NCBI GenBank assembly: GCA_905234755.1
Contig: CAJOIT010000004.1
Location: forward strand, 124,001-188,000
Direction: 5' to 3'
DNA: 64,000 nucleotides
Source of the DNA: an uncultured Bacteroidales bacterium
GTDB taxonomy: Bacteria; Bacteroidota; Bacteroidia; Bacteroidales; ML635J-15
The notes under the pieces are model-generated. The model saw only the letters and a program-made list of their open reading frames with translations. It was not told where the DNA came from and did no database searches. Below, piece after piece: positions 25,803 to 34,025 of the stretch. A program made the translations under genes and the position numbers. Each line of letters begins with the position of its first letter. Positions within the stretch are counted from its first letter, which is position 1.

Positions 25803-26645
25803 TTAAATACAAGGTACATACAAATCCTTTTTCGGATTTACACACAGCACTGGAATACCTTTTTCGTTGGCAATAATCTTGGCTTCAGGGAAACCGAAAA
25901 TCTTGTGCCACAGCCGTTCCTCCTTGGTAGTTGTGATTACAATAAGCTTGCATTCGTTGTTTGATGCATAATCAACCGCCTGCTGGTCGATGCTTTTGCG
26001 TTCGCCAAGCACTATGCGGTTGTAAACCAACTCGTAACGATCGAAAAACTTGGTACAAAACTGCAGGTTGTTTGCCAGTCGAGCATCATCGGTTTTCTTG
26101 TGAACGATGTCGATAACCTGCTCCAGATGCTTTGCAAAATATGTCACCCAGCCGGTCTTTTCCTTCATTTCCTTGGCAACATCCATCGGAAGCACAATCT
26201 TGTTGCCATAACTTGGGAAAGGCGTATTCTTCTGGATTACAAAATACGGAATTCGCGCCTTGCGGATAATCTTCACTGCCGAAGTCCCGGAGAGGAACTG
26301 CAAATCGTCCTTGCCGTGAGTGCCAAGCACAATCAAGTAAGCATCGATGCGCTCGGCCGTAGAATTTATTATCGTGCAGGTACAGCCTTCCTCGACATAA
26401 TATTCAGCCTTGATGCCATGTTCCTTCTGTATATTGTCGCAATAGTCGGCAAGCGCCTCCTTGGCATCCTGTTCGGCAGTATTTTTCGGGAAATAAGTAT
26501 ATGTATTTTCGTTAATCACATGAAGCAAAAGCAGTTCCATCTTGAACTTTTCGGCGAAATACACGCCCCACTGCACACTTCGCTCTCCTACCGCTGTAAA
26601 ATCGGTATAGACCAAAATCTTCCTAACTTGCTGTTGTTCTTCCAT
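25803..26645 (-). CDS. Universal stress protein, UspA family
   Basis: A 280-residue cytoplasmic protein with a full N-terminal Usp domain (about 8-140) and a second, more diverged Usp-like half (about 148-272). The first domain shows KILVYTDFTAVGERSVQWGVYFA and the glycine-rich phosphate segment LIVLGTHGKDDLQFLSGTSAVKII. The second shows NKIVLPMDVAKEMKEKTGW and CKLIVITTTKEERLWHKIFG. Double-Usp proteins of this length are common in Bacteroidota. A box TATCTTCG, one base off TAnnTTTG, lies about 15 bp upstream on the minus strand. Confidence 0.88.
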   Translation of the reverse strand: MEEQQQVRKILVYTDFTAVGERSVQWGVYFAEKFKMELLLLHVINENTYTYFPKNTAEQDAKEALADYCDNIQKEHGIKAEYYVEEGCTCTIINSTAERIDAYLIVLGTHGKDDLQFLSGTSAVKIIRKARIPYFVIQKNTPFPSYGNKIVLPMDVAKEMKEKTGWVTYFAKHLEQVIDIVHKKTDDARLANNLQFCTKFFDRYELVYNRIVLGERKSIDQQAVDYASNNECKLIVITTTKEERLWHKIFGFPEAKIIANEKGIPVLCVNPKKDLYVPCI

Positions 26646-26772
26646 ATCATTTAAGTATCGACTTGCGAAGATAAATGTTTTTTAGGTACGGAAGACAAGA
26701 CGGGAACAAAAGTTGTTAACATATAAAAAACAAAAAACATTATCATCAATGCCATCCTTTAATAAAATTGAG

Positions 26773-26780
26773 TATTTTTG
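26773..26780 (+). promoter_or_regulatory. Promoter -7 box of the type I restriction island
   Basis: TATTTTTG matches TAnnTTTG, 38 bp before the hsdM start codon. No other exact box was noticed between the genes up to 36295, so this may be the main promoter of the island. Confidence 0.5.
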
Positions 26781-26817
26781 CAGTATTCATAATGTATAAT
26801 AACATTCTTATAAACTA

Positions 26818-28857
26818 ATGATAACCAAACAAGCCTTAGGCAACCTACTTTTCGGCATGGCCGACATTCTTCGCGACAAAGTTGAGGATTACAAGTCGTA
26901 CATACTATCTCTGCTGTTCTTTAAGCGTCTTTCCGACAATTACCTGTGGGAAATTGAGCACGGGAAGGAACAGTTCAAGATTGATTATGCACGAGAACCT
27001 TCTACTCGCGAACTGGAAGTAATAGCAAAGAAAAAGCATGATTTCACAATTCCACAAGGTTGCTTCTGGGAAGATGTCAGGCTTGCCCCTATCGACAAGA
27101 AAAATGAAAAGCTTGATGCCGCCGTTACTGCCATTGCAGAACAGAACATCGACAAGAACGGCAAATATTTCCTAAAAGGCATTATCAACACTGTACGCTG
27201 GAACGAACCCGCTCCCGACGGTTCGGGCGGGAAGAAACTCGACCCCGAAGTGCTTACAAATCTCATCAACTACCTAAGTGCCGTGGATTTGAGCAACAAG
27301 AATGTTACAGTAGATGTACTTGGAGATGCCTACGAATACCTGATAAAGCGGTTTGCCGACGAAAACAAGGGCGGCACCATGGCTGGACAATTCTACACGC
27401 CGCAGGAAGTTGTAGATATTGTTGTTCGCTATCTGAAACCGCAGAAAGGCGATACCATTTACGACCCTACCTGTGGTTCGGGCGGCTTCCTGCTGAATGC
27501 GGCAAAATATGCCCGCGCTGAATACGACATGCAGAAAAGTATCCGCCTTTTCGGTCAGGAGCTTGTATGGAACACATGGGCTATCTGTAACATAAACATG
27601 ATTCTGCACGGCTTTGATGCCCGAATCGAACAAGGCGATACCATCCGCGACCCGAAATTCAAGGACGAGGAAAACGAACTTGAACTCCGTACCTTCGACA
27701 AGGTGATGGCAAATTTCCCGTTTTCGGCCGAAAACTGGGCGCAGAACGGCGAGCCAAAGAAGGACAAGAAAGGCAATACCGTCAACAAGAAGGACGGCAC
27801 ACCTCAGATTGAATACAAAAAGGAATTTATCGACCCGTACAACCGCCTTGTCTATGGAGTTCCACCATACAGCAACGGCGATTTTGCCTTCCTTCAGCAC
27901 ATTATTGCTTCGCTCGACGACAAGGGCAAGGCCGGCGTGGTATGTCCGCAGGGTGTCTTGTTCCGCGGTCAACCCGAGAAGACCGAAGAGGAAGACGGAC
28001 AGAACCGCAAGGCCGATGTTGAATACACTATTCGCCGCGGATTCCTGCAGGGAGTTGACTTCAGGCAGCATATCAACATCATAGATGCGATTGTGGTTTT
28101 GCCGAGCAACTTGTTTTACGGGACAACCATTCCCGGCGCCATCATTTTCTTCGACAAGAACAAGCCCGAGGAACGCAAGAACAAGGTGCTGATGGTATAT
28201 GCCGCCAAGAAAGGCTGGTATCGCGAGGATGCCAACATGAGCGTTCTGGAGCCACACGACGTGCTGCGCATCTCGACAATGCTCGAAAGCTGGGGCGATA
28301 TCGAAAAAGCCGAGGAATGGATATGCTCGCAGAAACGCCGCCTTCATGTAGATATTCAGGAGGAACTCGACTTCCAATTGTCCGAAATCGAAAAGGATAC
28401 GGCGGAAGACATAAACAGGGCAAGGACAAGACTGGAGAAAGCGCAGGAGAACATAAACGACAAGCAGTCTAAGGGCAAGAAGCCGACAGCCAGCGAAAAC
28501 AAGGCAGTGGAAACGGCACAAAAAGCATTGGACAAACTGCTCGCCGACAAATCGGCACGCGAAACCGCCGCCAAGGAAAAAGCCGAAAAGCAATACATTG
28601 CCATTGACGACGTGGAAGTGGAACTGATGCAGATGTTTGCCGACACCGAACTGCGCAAGCGCTACTTCTCCATCGTTGACATGGACGAAATCGAGGAAAA
28701 CGAGTTCAATCTCAACATTCCGCGCTATGTGGACACCTTCGAGCCCGAGGAGCAAATTGACCTGAAGGAAGCCATTGCCGATTTCCAGAAAGCTATGCAG
28801 ACCGAATCGGAAACGGAGAAGGAACTGGAGAAACTGCTGAAATCAATTAACAATTAA
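26818..28857 (+). CDS. hsdM: Type I restriction-modification DNA methyltransferase subunit HsdM
   Basis: The N6-adenine methyltransferase subunit of a type I system; with HsdS it methylates the recognition site and with HsdR it cleaves unmodified DNA. The N-terminal helical domain (about 1-160) is followed by the methyltransferase fold: AdoMet motif DPTCGSGGFL at 216-225 and motif IV as NFPF at 299-302 (a known variant of NPPF). GQFYTPQEVV precedes motif I as usual. A long coiled coil (about 450-590) is Lys/Glu-rich. At 679 residues it is longer than E. coli HsdM because of that C-terminal coil. It ends in the junction repeat (final residues SINN). Confidence 0.95.
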   Translation: MITKQALGNLLFGMADILRDKVEDYKSYILSLLFFKRLSDNYLWEIEHGKEQFKIDYAREPSTRELEVIAKKKHDFTIPQGCFWEDVRLAPIDKKNEKLDAAVTAIAEQNIDKNGKYFLKGIINTVRWNEPAPDGSGGKKLDPEVLTNLINYLSAVDLSNKNVTVDVLGDAYEYLIKRFADENKGGTMAGQFYTPQEVVDIVVRYLKPQKGDTIYDPTCGSGGFLLNAAKYARAEYDMQKSIRLFGQELVWNTWAICNINMILHGFDARIEQGDTIRDPKFKDEENELELRTFDKVMANFPFSAENWAQNGEPKKDKKGNTVNKKDGTPQIEYKKEFIDPYNRLVYGVPPYSNGDFAFLQHIIASLDDKGKAGVVCPQGVLFRGQPEKTEEEDGQNRKADVEYTIRRGFLQGVDFRQHINIIDAIVVLPSNLFYGTTIPGAIIFFDKNKPEERKNKVLMVYAAKKGWYREDANMSVLEPHDVLRISTMLESWGDIEKAEEWICSQKRRLHVDIQEELDFQLSEIEKDTAEDINRARTRLEKAQENINDKQSKGKKPTASENKAVETAQKALDKLLADKSARETAAKEKAEKQYIAIDDVEVELMQMFADTELRKRYFSIVDMDEIEENEFNLNIPRYVDTFEPEEQIDLKEAIADFQKAMQTESETEKELEKLLKSINN

Positions 28858-28890
28858 CAATGTACAATTGACAATGTACAATTGACGATG
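28842..28890. repeat. Island junction repeat (hsdM / AlbA_2 gene)
   Basis: AATTAACAATTAACAATG is followed by two copies of TACAATTGAC. The unit supplies the hsdM stop codon and reaches into the ATG of the next gene. Related words lie at 30711-30797, 35841-35880 and, inverted, at 36245-36290 and weakly at 33931-33950. Confidence 0.65.
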
Positions 28891-30750
28891 GAAAAATTAG
28901 ACATACATACTTTGCAGCGCCAAAAAGAAGGACAATTATTCGACCGCAAAAGCTTTCGGATTGATGCGAAATCGCTGGCAGTGATACTTGTTGCCTTTGC
29001 AAATGCCGATGGCGGCGATGTGGTGATAGGCATCGAGGATGACGGTAGGATTACTGGAATCAACGACAAACAGGACCATTTGAATGAATTGCTGCGTGCA
29101 CCTTTCGACTTTTGCGTTCCTTCGGTGAAAGTTGATGTGCGTTTTGTCGATTGCACAGATGACAAAGGCCATGCAAACCGACTTTTAATAATGCATGTCG
29201 AACCGAGTATGCAGGTGCATGCCAACCAAGCCGACGACGCATACTACCGCGTTGGCGACAAGTCGAAAAAGCTGAACTTTGAAATGCGCATGCAGTTGTT
29301 CTATGCCAAGGGGGGACGCTATTACGAGGACGAACCCGTGTATGGTGCAACGATTGACGACATTGACCTTGATTTTGTAACAGAATATTGTCGAAAGATA
29401 GGTTACGACAAAGATGCTGAGACCTACATGCGCACCGACAAAGGCTATGTAACTACGGTAAATGGCTCTGATAAAGTCTCCGGAGCGGCAATTTTGCTGT
29501 TTGGCAAGGATCCGCAGAAATTTTTCCAGCGGGCACGTATCCGCATTGTGCGCTACGATGGCGACGAAGAGCGTTTTGGACGAGAAATGAATGTGATAAA
29601 AGATGTGTCGTTCGAGGGGCGCATCTTGGATATGACACAAAAGGCCATTGATTTTGTGGAAACCCAGATTAAGGAATACACCTTCTTGGGCGAAGATGCC
29701 CACTTCGTAACTATACCCCAATATCCATCATTCTGCTGGACAGAGCTGATTGTAAACGCTGTCGCCCACCGCGACTACAGCATTTTGGGGACCGACATCA
29801 TGGTAAAAATATTCGACCACCATTATGAGGTTGAAAGTCCGGGCATATTGCCAGGCATGGTACGTATCGACAACATACGCCAGATGCATTTTTCGCGCAA
29901 TCCAAAGATTGTACAGTTCATGCAGCAGTACAAGCTGGTGAAGGAGTTTGGCGAAGGTGTTGACCGTATGTTCCGCGAAATGACCGAGGCTGGAAATCCG
30001 GCACCAATATATAAGCAGGTGGACTTTATGGTGAAGGTTAGGCTTAATTCTGCGTTACGTGAAGACAATGTTACAGAAAAAAAATATCATGATACTTATA
30101 TGGAGCTTCAAGAAAGTAACATGAAGAGTAACATGAAAAGTAACATGAAGAATGAGCAGCTCATTATAGAAACGATAAAGGCGAATCCATCCGCCCCAAT
30201 TCCTATCTTTCAGAAATTCACTGGATTATCACGAAGTGGTGTATGGAAGATTTTAAATAGGCTGCGTGAAAAGGGACTTGTCAAGCGTGTTGGCTCAGAC
30301 AAAGATGGTCATTGGGAAGTATGTGAATATGAATTACATGCAAAGTCAAAAAGTAAGGCAGAAGGTTCTCATACAAGTTCACAAACAGGTTCACATACAA
30401 GCGATAAACAGGCGATAAATCCACAAACAGGCGATAAAACAAGCGACAAACAAGCGATAAATTTAAAAACAGGCGATAAAGCAAGCGATAAACAAGCGAT
30501 AAATTTAAAAACAGGCGATAAAGCAAGCGATAAATCTGTCAGCAAACAGGCGATAATATTGGAATATTTGTCAAAGAATTCTGATGTTACAACGACTCAA
30601 ATGTCTGCGGTTCTAAAAATCAGCCTGTCGAGAACACGTTATTATCTCAATTCTATGGTAAAATCTGGGCTTATAGTTGCATTCGGCGCCAACAAGAACA
30701 GAAGCTATAGAATTAACAATGAACAATTTACAATTAACAATGCACAATGA
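28888..30750 (+). CDS. AlbA_2 (Schlafen-like) / HATPase_c_4 protein with repeat linker (copy 1)
   Basis: A 620-residue protein between hsdM and hsdS. Residues about 14-130 form an AlbA_2/Schlafen-type domain (LFDRKSFRID, AFANADGGDVVIGIEDDGRITGI, YYRVG). A helical region and a GHKL-like ATPase part follow (ELIVNAVAHRDYS, VESPGILPG, KEFGEGVDRMFREM). A winged helix (about 420-480), a linker with three 14-residue repeats (TGDKxSDKQAINLK) and a final winged helix (about 550-610) end it. The frame also contains a TTG six bases upstream; ATG 28888 is preferred. Such proteins are often found in type I loci, probably with a regulatory or defence role, but no activity is established. Confidence 0.85.
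   Translation: MEKLDIHTLQRQKEGQLFDRKSFRIDAKSLAVILVAFANADGGDVVIGIEDDGRITGINDKQDHLNELLRAPFDFCVPSVKVDVRFVDCTDDKGHANRLLIMHVEPSMQVHANQADDAYYRVGDKSKKLNFEMRMQLFYAKGGRYYEDEPVYGATIDDIDLDFVTEYCRKIGYDKDAETYMRTDKGYVTTVNGSDKVSGAAILLFGKDPQKFFQRARIRIVRYDGDEERFGREMNVIKDVSFEGRILDMTQKAIDFVETQIKEYTFLGEDAHFVTIPQYPSFCWTELIVNAVAHRDYSILGTDIMVKIFDHHYEVESPGILPGMVRIDNIRQMHFSRNPKIVQFMQQYKLVKEFGEGVDRMFREMTEAGNPAPIYKQVDFMVKVRLNSALREDNVTEKKYHDTYMELQESNMKSNMKSNMKNEQLIIETIKANPSAPIPIFQKFTGLSRSGVWKILNRLREKGLVKRVGSDKDGHWEVCEYELHAKSKSKAEGSHTSSQTGSHTSDKQAINPQTGDKTSDKQAINLKTGDKASDKQAINLKTGDKASDKSVSKQAIILEYLSKNSDVTTTQMSAVLKISLSRTRYYLNSMVKSGLIVAFGANKNRSYRINNEQFTINNAQ
30115..30150 (+). repeat. 12-bp in-frame tandem repeat (SNMK x3)
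   Basis: AGTAACATGAAG, AGTAACATGAAA and AGTAACATGAAG follow each other inside the AlbA_2 gene and encode SNMK three times, between the ATPase-like part and the first winged helix. Confidence 0.8.
30427..30534 (+). repeat. 42-bp in-frame tandem repeat
   Basis: Two full 42-bp units (30427-30468 and 30469-30510) and a 24-bp partial third, each beginning ACAGGCGATAAA, encode the TGDK-SDKQAINLK linker. Related fragments extend upstream to about 30380. Because 42 is a multiple of three, changes in copy number keep the frame. Confidence 0.85.
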
Positions 30751-30797
30751 TGGAAGGCTGGAAAGAATGAACAATTTACAATTTACAATGAACAATG
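30711..30797. repeat. Island junction repeat (AlbA_2 gene / hsdS)
   Basis: Repeated AATTAACAATGAACAATTTA-type words span the end of the AlbA_2 gene (its last residues read INNEQFTINNAQ) and the start of hsdS. An interruption, GATGGAAGGCTGGAAAGA, separates two blocks. Confidence 0.65.
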
Positions 30798-32024
30798 ACA
30801 GAAAGACAAAGTAATATATGGCATATTCCAGAAGGTTGGGAAGTGAAGAAACTTAAACAATGCTTTAAGTTTAAAAATGGGAAATTCTTTTCTAATGAAC
30901 TTAGGGAAAAGACAGATTGTGAATATCGCTATCCTGTATATGGTGGTAATGGCATAATCGGGTATTGTAACGAACATCTTCTTGATAAGGAAACAATTAT
31001 AATTGGAAGAGTTGGAGAATACTGTGGAAATGTCTTCAAAACACAAGACAAATCTTGGGTAACTGATAATGCAATGCTTGTTAGTGATGTGCTACTGAAA
31101 GATTTTGACATCAACTTTTGGACAGTAATGCTTAACTCACTACACTTTAACCATTATAGTGACTCAACTGGACAACCCAAAATTACCCAAGGTAGTATTG
31201 GAGCAATCTCCGTAATTTATCCTAGCAGAATAATCGAGCAATCCGCCATAGCCGCCATTCTTTCGAAGGTTGACGAATCCATAGCATCTGTGCAAGCGAG
31301 CATATCCGCTGCCGAGCGACTGAAAAAGAGCCTGATGCAGAACCTCCTCACCGGCCGTATGAAACCCGATGGCACCCTCCGCAAAGATGATGAGTTTTAT
31401 GTGGATGAGAAGTTCGGGAAAGTGCCGAAGGGATGGGAGGTGAAGAAAGTGAAGGATTTAAGTATTCAAGTAACAGATGGTGAACATCAAACGCCAGAAA
31501 GGTCAGAAACTGGATATTATTTGTTATCAGCGCGTAACATTAAAAATGGTCAATTATCATTAGACGATGTGGACTATATATCAGAAAAAGAATTAAAGCG
31601 TATTCAACGAAGATGCAATCCGCAAGGTGGTGATATACTCATATCTTGTTCGGGAACAATTGGTAATGTATGTATTGTTCCTGATGGTTTTGTTGGAGGT
31701 ATGGTAAGAAGCGCAGCATTAGTGAAATTGAATAAAGAAAAAATCGAATCACAGTTTGCTGAATTGATGTTTCAATCCCATTTTTTACAGAATCAAATGA
31801 AAGTTTCAGTTGCTTCATCTGTTCAAGGGAATATCTTTCAAGGAGCAATTAAAAATCTGAGGATGTTTTATCCGCAAAACAAACAAGAAAGACTTGAAAT
31901 TGTAAATAAAATCAGTCAATTCAATAAAACAATATTAGATAGAGTAAATAAAATCACCTCACTTGAAAGGCTAAAAAAGTCGCTGATGCAGAATTTGTTG
32001 ACGGGGAGAGTGAGAGTAAAATAA
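30795..32024 (+). CDS. hsdS: Type I restriction-modification specificity subunit HsdS
   Basis: The DNA-recognition subunit. Two target-recognition domains each begin with the same phrase (IPEGWEVKKLK at about 10 and VPKGWEVKKVK at about 215), and each is followed by a conserved helix (LERLKKSLMQNLLTGRM near 175-190, and again at the C-terminus). The 409 residues match the normal two-half plan, so the protein recognises a bipartite site. The recognition domains are clearly AT-richer than hsdM or hsdR, as expected for exchangeable domains. The sequence does not allow the site to be deduced. Confidence 0.95.
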   Translation: MTERQSNIWHIPEGWEVKKLKQCFKFKNGKFFSNELREKTDCEYRYPVYGGNGIIGYCNEHLLDKETIIIGRVGEYCGNVFKTQDKSWVTDNAMLVSDVLLKDFDINFWTVMLNSLHFNHYSDSTGQPKITQGSIGAISVIYPSRIIEQSAIAAILSKVDESIASVQASISAAERLKKSLMQNLLTGRMKPDGTLRKDDEFYVDEKFGKVPKGWEVKKVKDLSIQVTDGEHQTPERSETGYYLLSARNIKNGQLSLDDVDYISEKELKRIQRRCNPQGGDILISCSGTIGNVCIVPDGFVGGMVRSAALVKLNKEKIESQFAELMFQSHFLQNQMKVSVASSVQGNIFQGAIKNLRMFYPQNKQERLEIVNKISQFNKTILDRVNKITSLERLKKSLMQNLLTGRVRVK

Positions 32025-32043
32025 AGATAAAAAAAAGAAAAAA

Positions 32044-32478
32044 ATGGACATGTGGTTATCAATTATTAGCATTTGTATTTCAGCGTGCGCTTTTGCACTT
32101 CCGATAATTATCAACTATCGGTACCGTCGTAAAGACAAACAAGATTCATTAGACAATAGATTAGATTCTATCATTCATATTGGCATTGAATATCCTTATT
32201 TGGAGGACAAATCTTTTACAAACCAATGGAACGAAAATAAGAATAGCCATGATGAAAAATACTTGCGTTATGACAACTATTGCAATATCGTTTATAATTA
32301 TTTGCATTCGGTATGCGAATACTATAATTATAACAAGAAAAAAATAGAAGACTATATAGACATAAAAAATTGGATGAGAACCCACCAGGACAATTGGAAA
32401 AATCCAGTTGACACATTTGAAAATGTGGATGGCTATGATGAGAAATTCAGAAATTTTATTAATTCATATTTAAATTAA
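32044..32478 (+). CDS. Small membrane-anchored protein of unknown function
   Basis: A 144-residue protein with one N-terminal membrane segment (MDMWLSIISICISACAFALP, about 3-25), followed by a basic stop-transfer stretch (NYRYRRKDKQ) and a cytosolic domain of about 110 residues rich in Tyr, Asn and Asp with two likely helices (YDNYCNIVYNYLHSVCEYYNYNKKKIEDYI). No family recognised. It is 19 bp after hsdS and 7 bp before the first caspase-like gene, AT-rich like them, and probably part of one cassette. It could be a partner, an anchor or a substrate of the proteases; this is speculation from position. Confidence 0.75.
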   Translation: MDMWLSIISICISACAFALPIIINYRYRRKDKQDSLDNRLDSIIHIGIEYPYLEDKSFTNQWNENKNSHDEKYLRYDNYCNIVYNYLHSVCEYYNYNKKKIEDYIDIKNWMRTHQDNWKNPVDTFENVDGYDEKFRNFINSYLN

Positions 32479-32485
32479 TCTGGTC

Positions 32486-33235
32486 ATGAAAAGAAAAGCT
32501 TTGCTAATAGGAAACTCAAATGGATTGCCAGGAGTAAAAAAAGACATATTAAAATGGCAATCTTTTTTAATGAGTAACACCGGAGGAAAATGGTTTTCTT
32601 CAGAAATAGATATCAATATGAATCCCACAAAAGCTTCATTGATGTCGAAAATAGAAGAAATAAAGAATAAATATGATTTTGTTATAGTTATGTTTAGTGG
32701 ACATGGCGCATATTCCAAAGGAACAATACTTGAAATAAACGACAAAGATGAATATATTTATGAAAATGATTTAAAAAACATTGCTCCTCGGCAAATATCT
32801 GTTTTCGATTGCTGTCGTGCTCTTGTAACACAAGATTCAATTAGCGAATCATTGAGAACTTTTAGCATAAAAGACCAAGCCATTTCCAATATACGTCAAG
32901 CGTATGAAACGAGAATAATGATGTCCAACCCTCAACAAATATCTTTATATGCCTGCTCTATTGGCGAATCCGCATACGATTCTAATGATGGTGGATATTA
33001 CACAAAAAACTTTTTAGAGTCAACGAATATTTTTATTGATGGCCAACCATTCTCAACTGTTGGCATTGTCCATGGAGCAAGTGCCGCAAAAACAACCTTT
33101 GAAGTTAAGGAAAAAGAGAATAAGATTCAGAGACCAGATGCTTTTTTACCAAAATGCTTGTCTTCTCAGCAGTTAATAATTAGTATTAATCCAAAATATT
33201 ATGAACAGAAAAGCCCTTATCATTTATTGTACTAA
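32486..33235 (+). CDS. Caspase-like protease (peptidase C14 family), first of pair
   Basis: A 249-residue protein with the caspase/metacaspase core: N-terminal strand KRKALLIGNSNGLPGVKKDI, catalytic His73 in MFSGHGAY and catalytic Cys110 in SVFDCCRAL (the D-x-C pattern). A later YACSIGESAYD-GGYYTKNFL segment corresponds to the region that shapes the S1 pocket. No extra domain is attached, so it is a stand-alone peptidase with no visible prodomain. Its 3' end overlaps the next caspase gene by 35 bp. Caspase-like proteins act as cell-death effectors in several bacterial defence systems; that role here is inferred from the restriction locus around it. Confidence 0.88.
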   Translation: MKRKALLIGNSNGLPGVKKDILKWQSFLMSNTGGKWFSSEIDINMNPTKASLMSKIEEIKNKYDFVIVMFSGHGAYSKGTILEINDKDEYIYENDLKNIAPRQISVFDCCRALVTQDSISESLRTFSIKDQAISNIRQAYETRIMMSNPQQISLYACSIGESAYDSNDGGYYTKNFLESTNIFIDGQPFSTVGIVHGASAAKTTFEVKEKENKIQRPDAFLPKCLSSQQLIISINPKYYEQKSPYHLLY

Positions 33236-33926
33236 AACAGATAGCGGGCCTTTAACTGGGCCAAAAATGGACAATAATAATATCCGAGAATATTTGAAAA
33301 GCGATGTTGGTGGTCAATGGTATGATAAAGAAATTATTTCTTTAGAAAATCCAACTATTAGCCAAGTAAGAAGATGTATCACTAACGAATTTGTCAATGT
33401 AGATTATAGCTTTATTGTATTTTCAGGACATGGTTATATTGACGAATCAGACAATAAGGACTATTTAGAAGTTGCAAATGGAGACATTCCGCTATCTATG
33501 TTAATTCCTTCTGTTGTTCCAAGACAAACATTAATTATTGACGCATGTCGAGGTTATTATAGTCTCATAAATGATTCTTTACAAAAAAGTTTCTCAAATT
33601 TATATGAATACTTTTCAGGTCATCCGAATACAAGAATTGTTTTTGACAGTGCAGTTTGTCAAGCAGAAGAAGGATTAACCATATTATATTCTGCTAGTGA
33701 AAATCAATCATCATTAGATACGGACAAAGGTGGCGCATATATTTACTCATTATTATCAATTTGCAAGAAATGGGAAGAAGTTGTAAAAAAAAGAAATGTT
33801 TATTTAGATTTGAAAGATGCACATGATTATGCATGCAAATATCTAAAGGATAATTTTAATACAATCCAAAGACCAACAATGAATATGGAAAAAAGAAGAA
33901 CATATTTTCCAATAGCTGTAATGTAA
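33201..33926 (+). CDS. Caspase-like protease (peptidase C14 family), second of pair
   Basis: A 241-residue caspase-fold protein starting MNRKALIIYCTKTDSGPLTG. The catalytic dyad is visible as His77 in VFSGHGYI and Cys116 in LIIDACRGYY, and the later YSASENQSSLDTDKGGAYIYSLL matches the conserved A-S/E-G-G-F/Y-S-region of bacterial caspases. It is a diverged paralog of the preceding protein, with which it shares the layout and spacing (His to Cys 37 and 39 residues). It begins inside the previous gene (35-bp overlap in a different frame), which suggests coupled translation and perhaps a heteromeric pair. Confidence 0.88.
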   Translation: MNRKALIIYCTKTDSGPLTGPKMDNNNIREYLKSDVGGQWYDKEIISLENPTISQVRRCITNEFVNVDYSFIVFSGHGYIDESDNKDYLEVANGDIPLSMLIPSVVPRQTLIIDACRGYYSLINDSLQKSFSNLYEYFSGHPNTRIVFDSAVCQAEEGLTILYSASENQSSLDTDKGGAYIYSLLSICKKWEEVVKKRNVYLDLKDAHDYACKYLKDNFNTIQRPTMNMEKRRTYFPIAVM

Positions 33927-33930
33927 GTTT

Positions 33931-33950
33931 TAAATTGTCCATTGTAAAGC
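33931..33950. repeat. Weak inverted junction word after the caspase pair
   Basis: TAAATTGTCCATTGTAAAG is the reverse-complement style of the island junction words and lies just after the second caspase gene. It is short and may be a decayed copy. Confidence 0.35.
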
Positions 33951-34025
33951 GAAAACTTCCATCCACTTCTACAACAACGATGCTAAACCACATTATTGAT
34001 TAAATTTGCAGAATAAAGACAACTT

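Noticed and set aside
27274..28755. 493-codon open frame on the minus strand
   Set aside because: It lies wholly inside hsdM, whose methyltransferase motifs are certain. The frame is long only because of hsdM codon usage, and its translation has no recognisable domain.
30427..30534. Possible CRISPR-like array
   Set aside because: The 42-bp units are directly adjacent without unique spacers and are in frame inside a gene, so they are a coding tandem repeat.
32044..32478. Bacterial gasdermin next to the caspases
   Set aside because: It is too short, has a single N-terminal membrane helix and lacks the beta-rich body of gasdermins.
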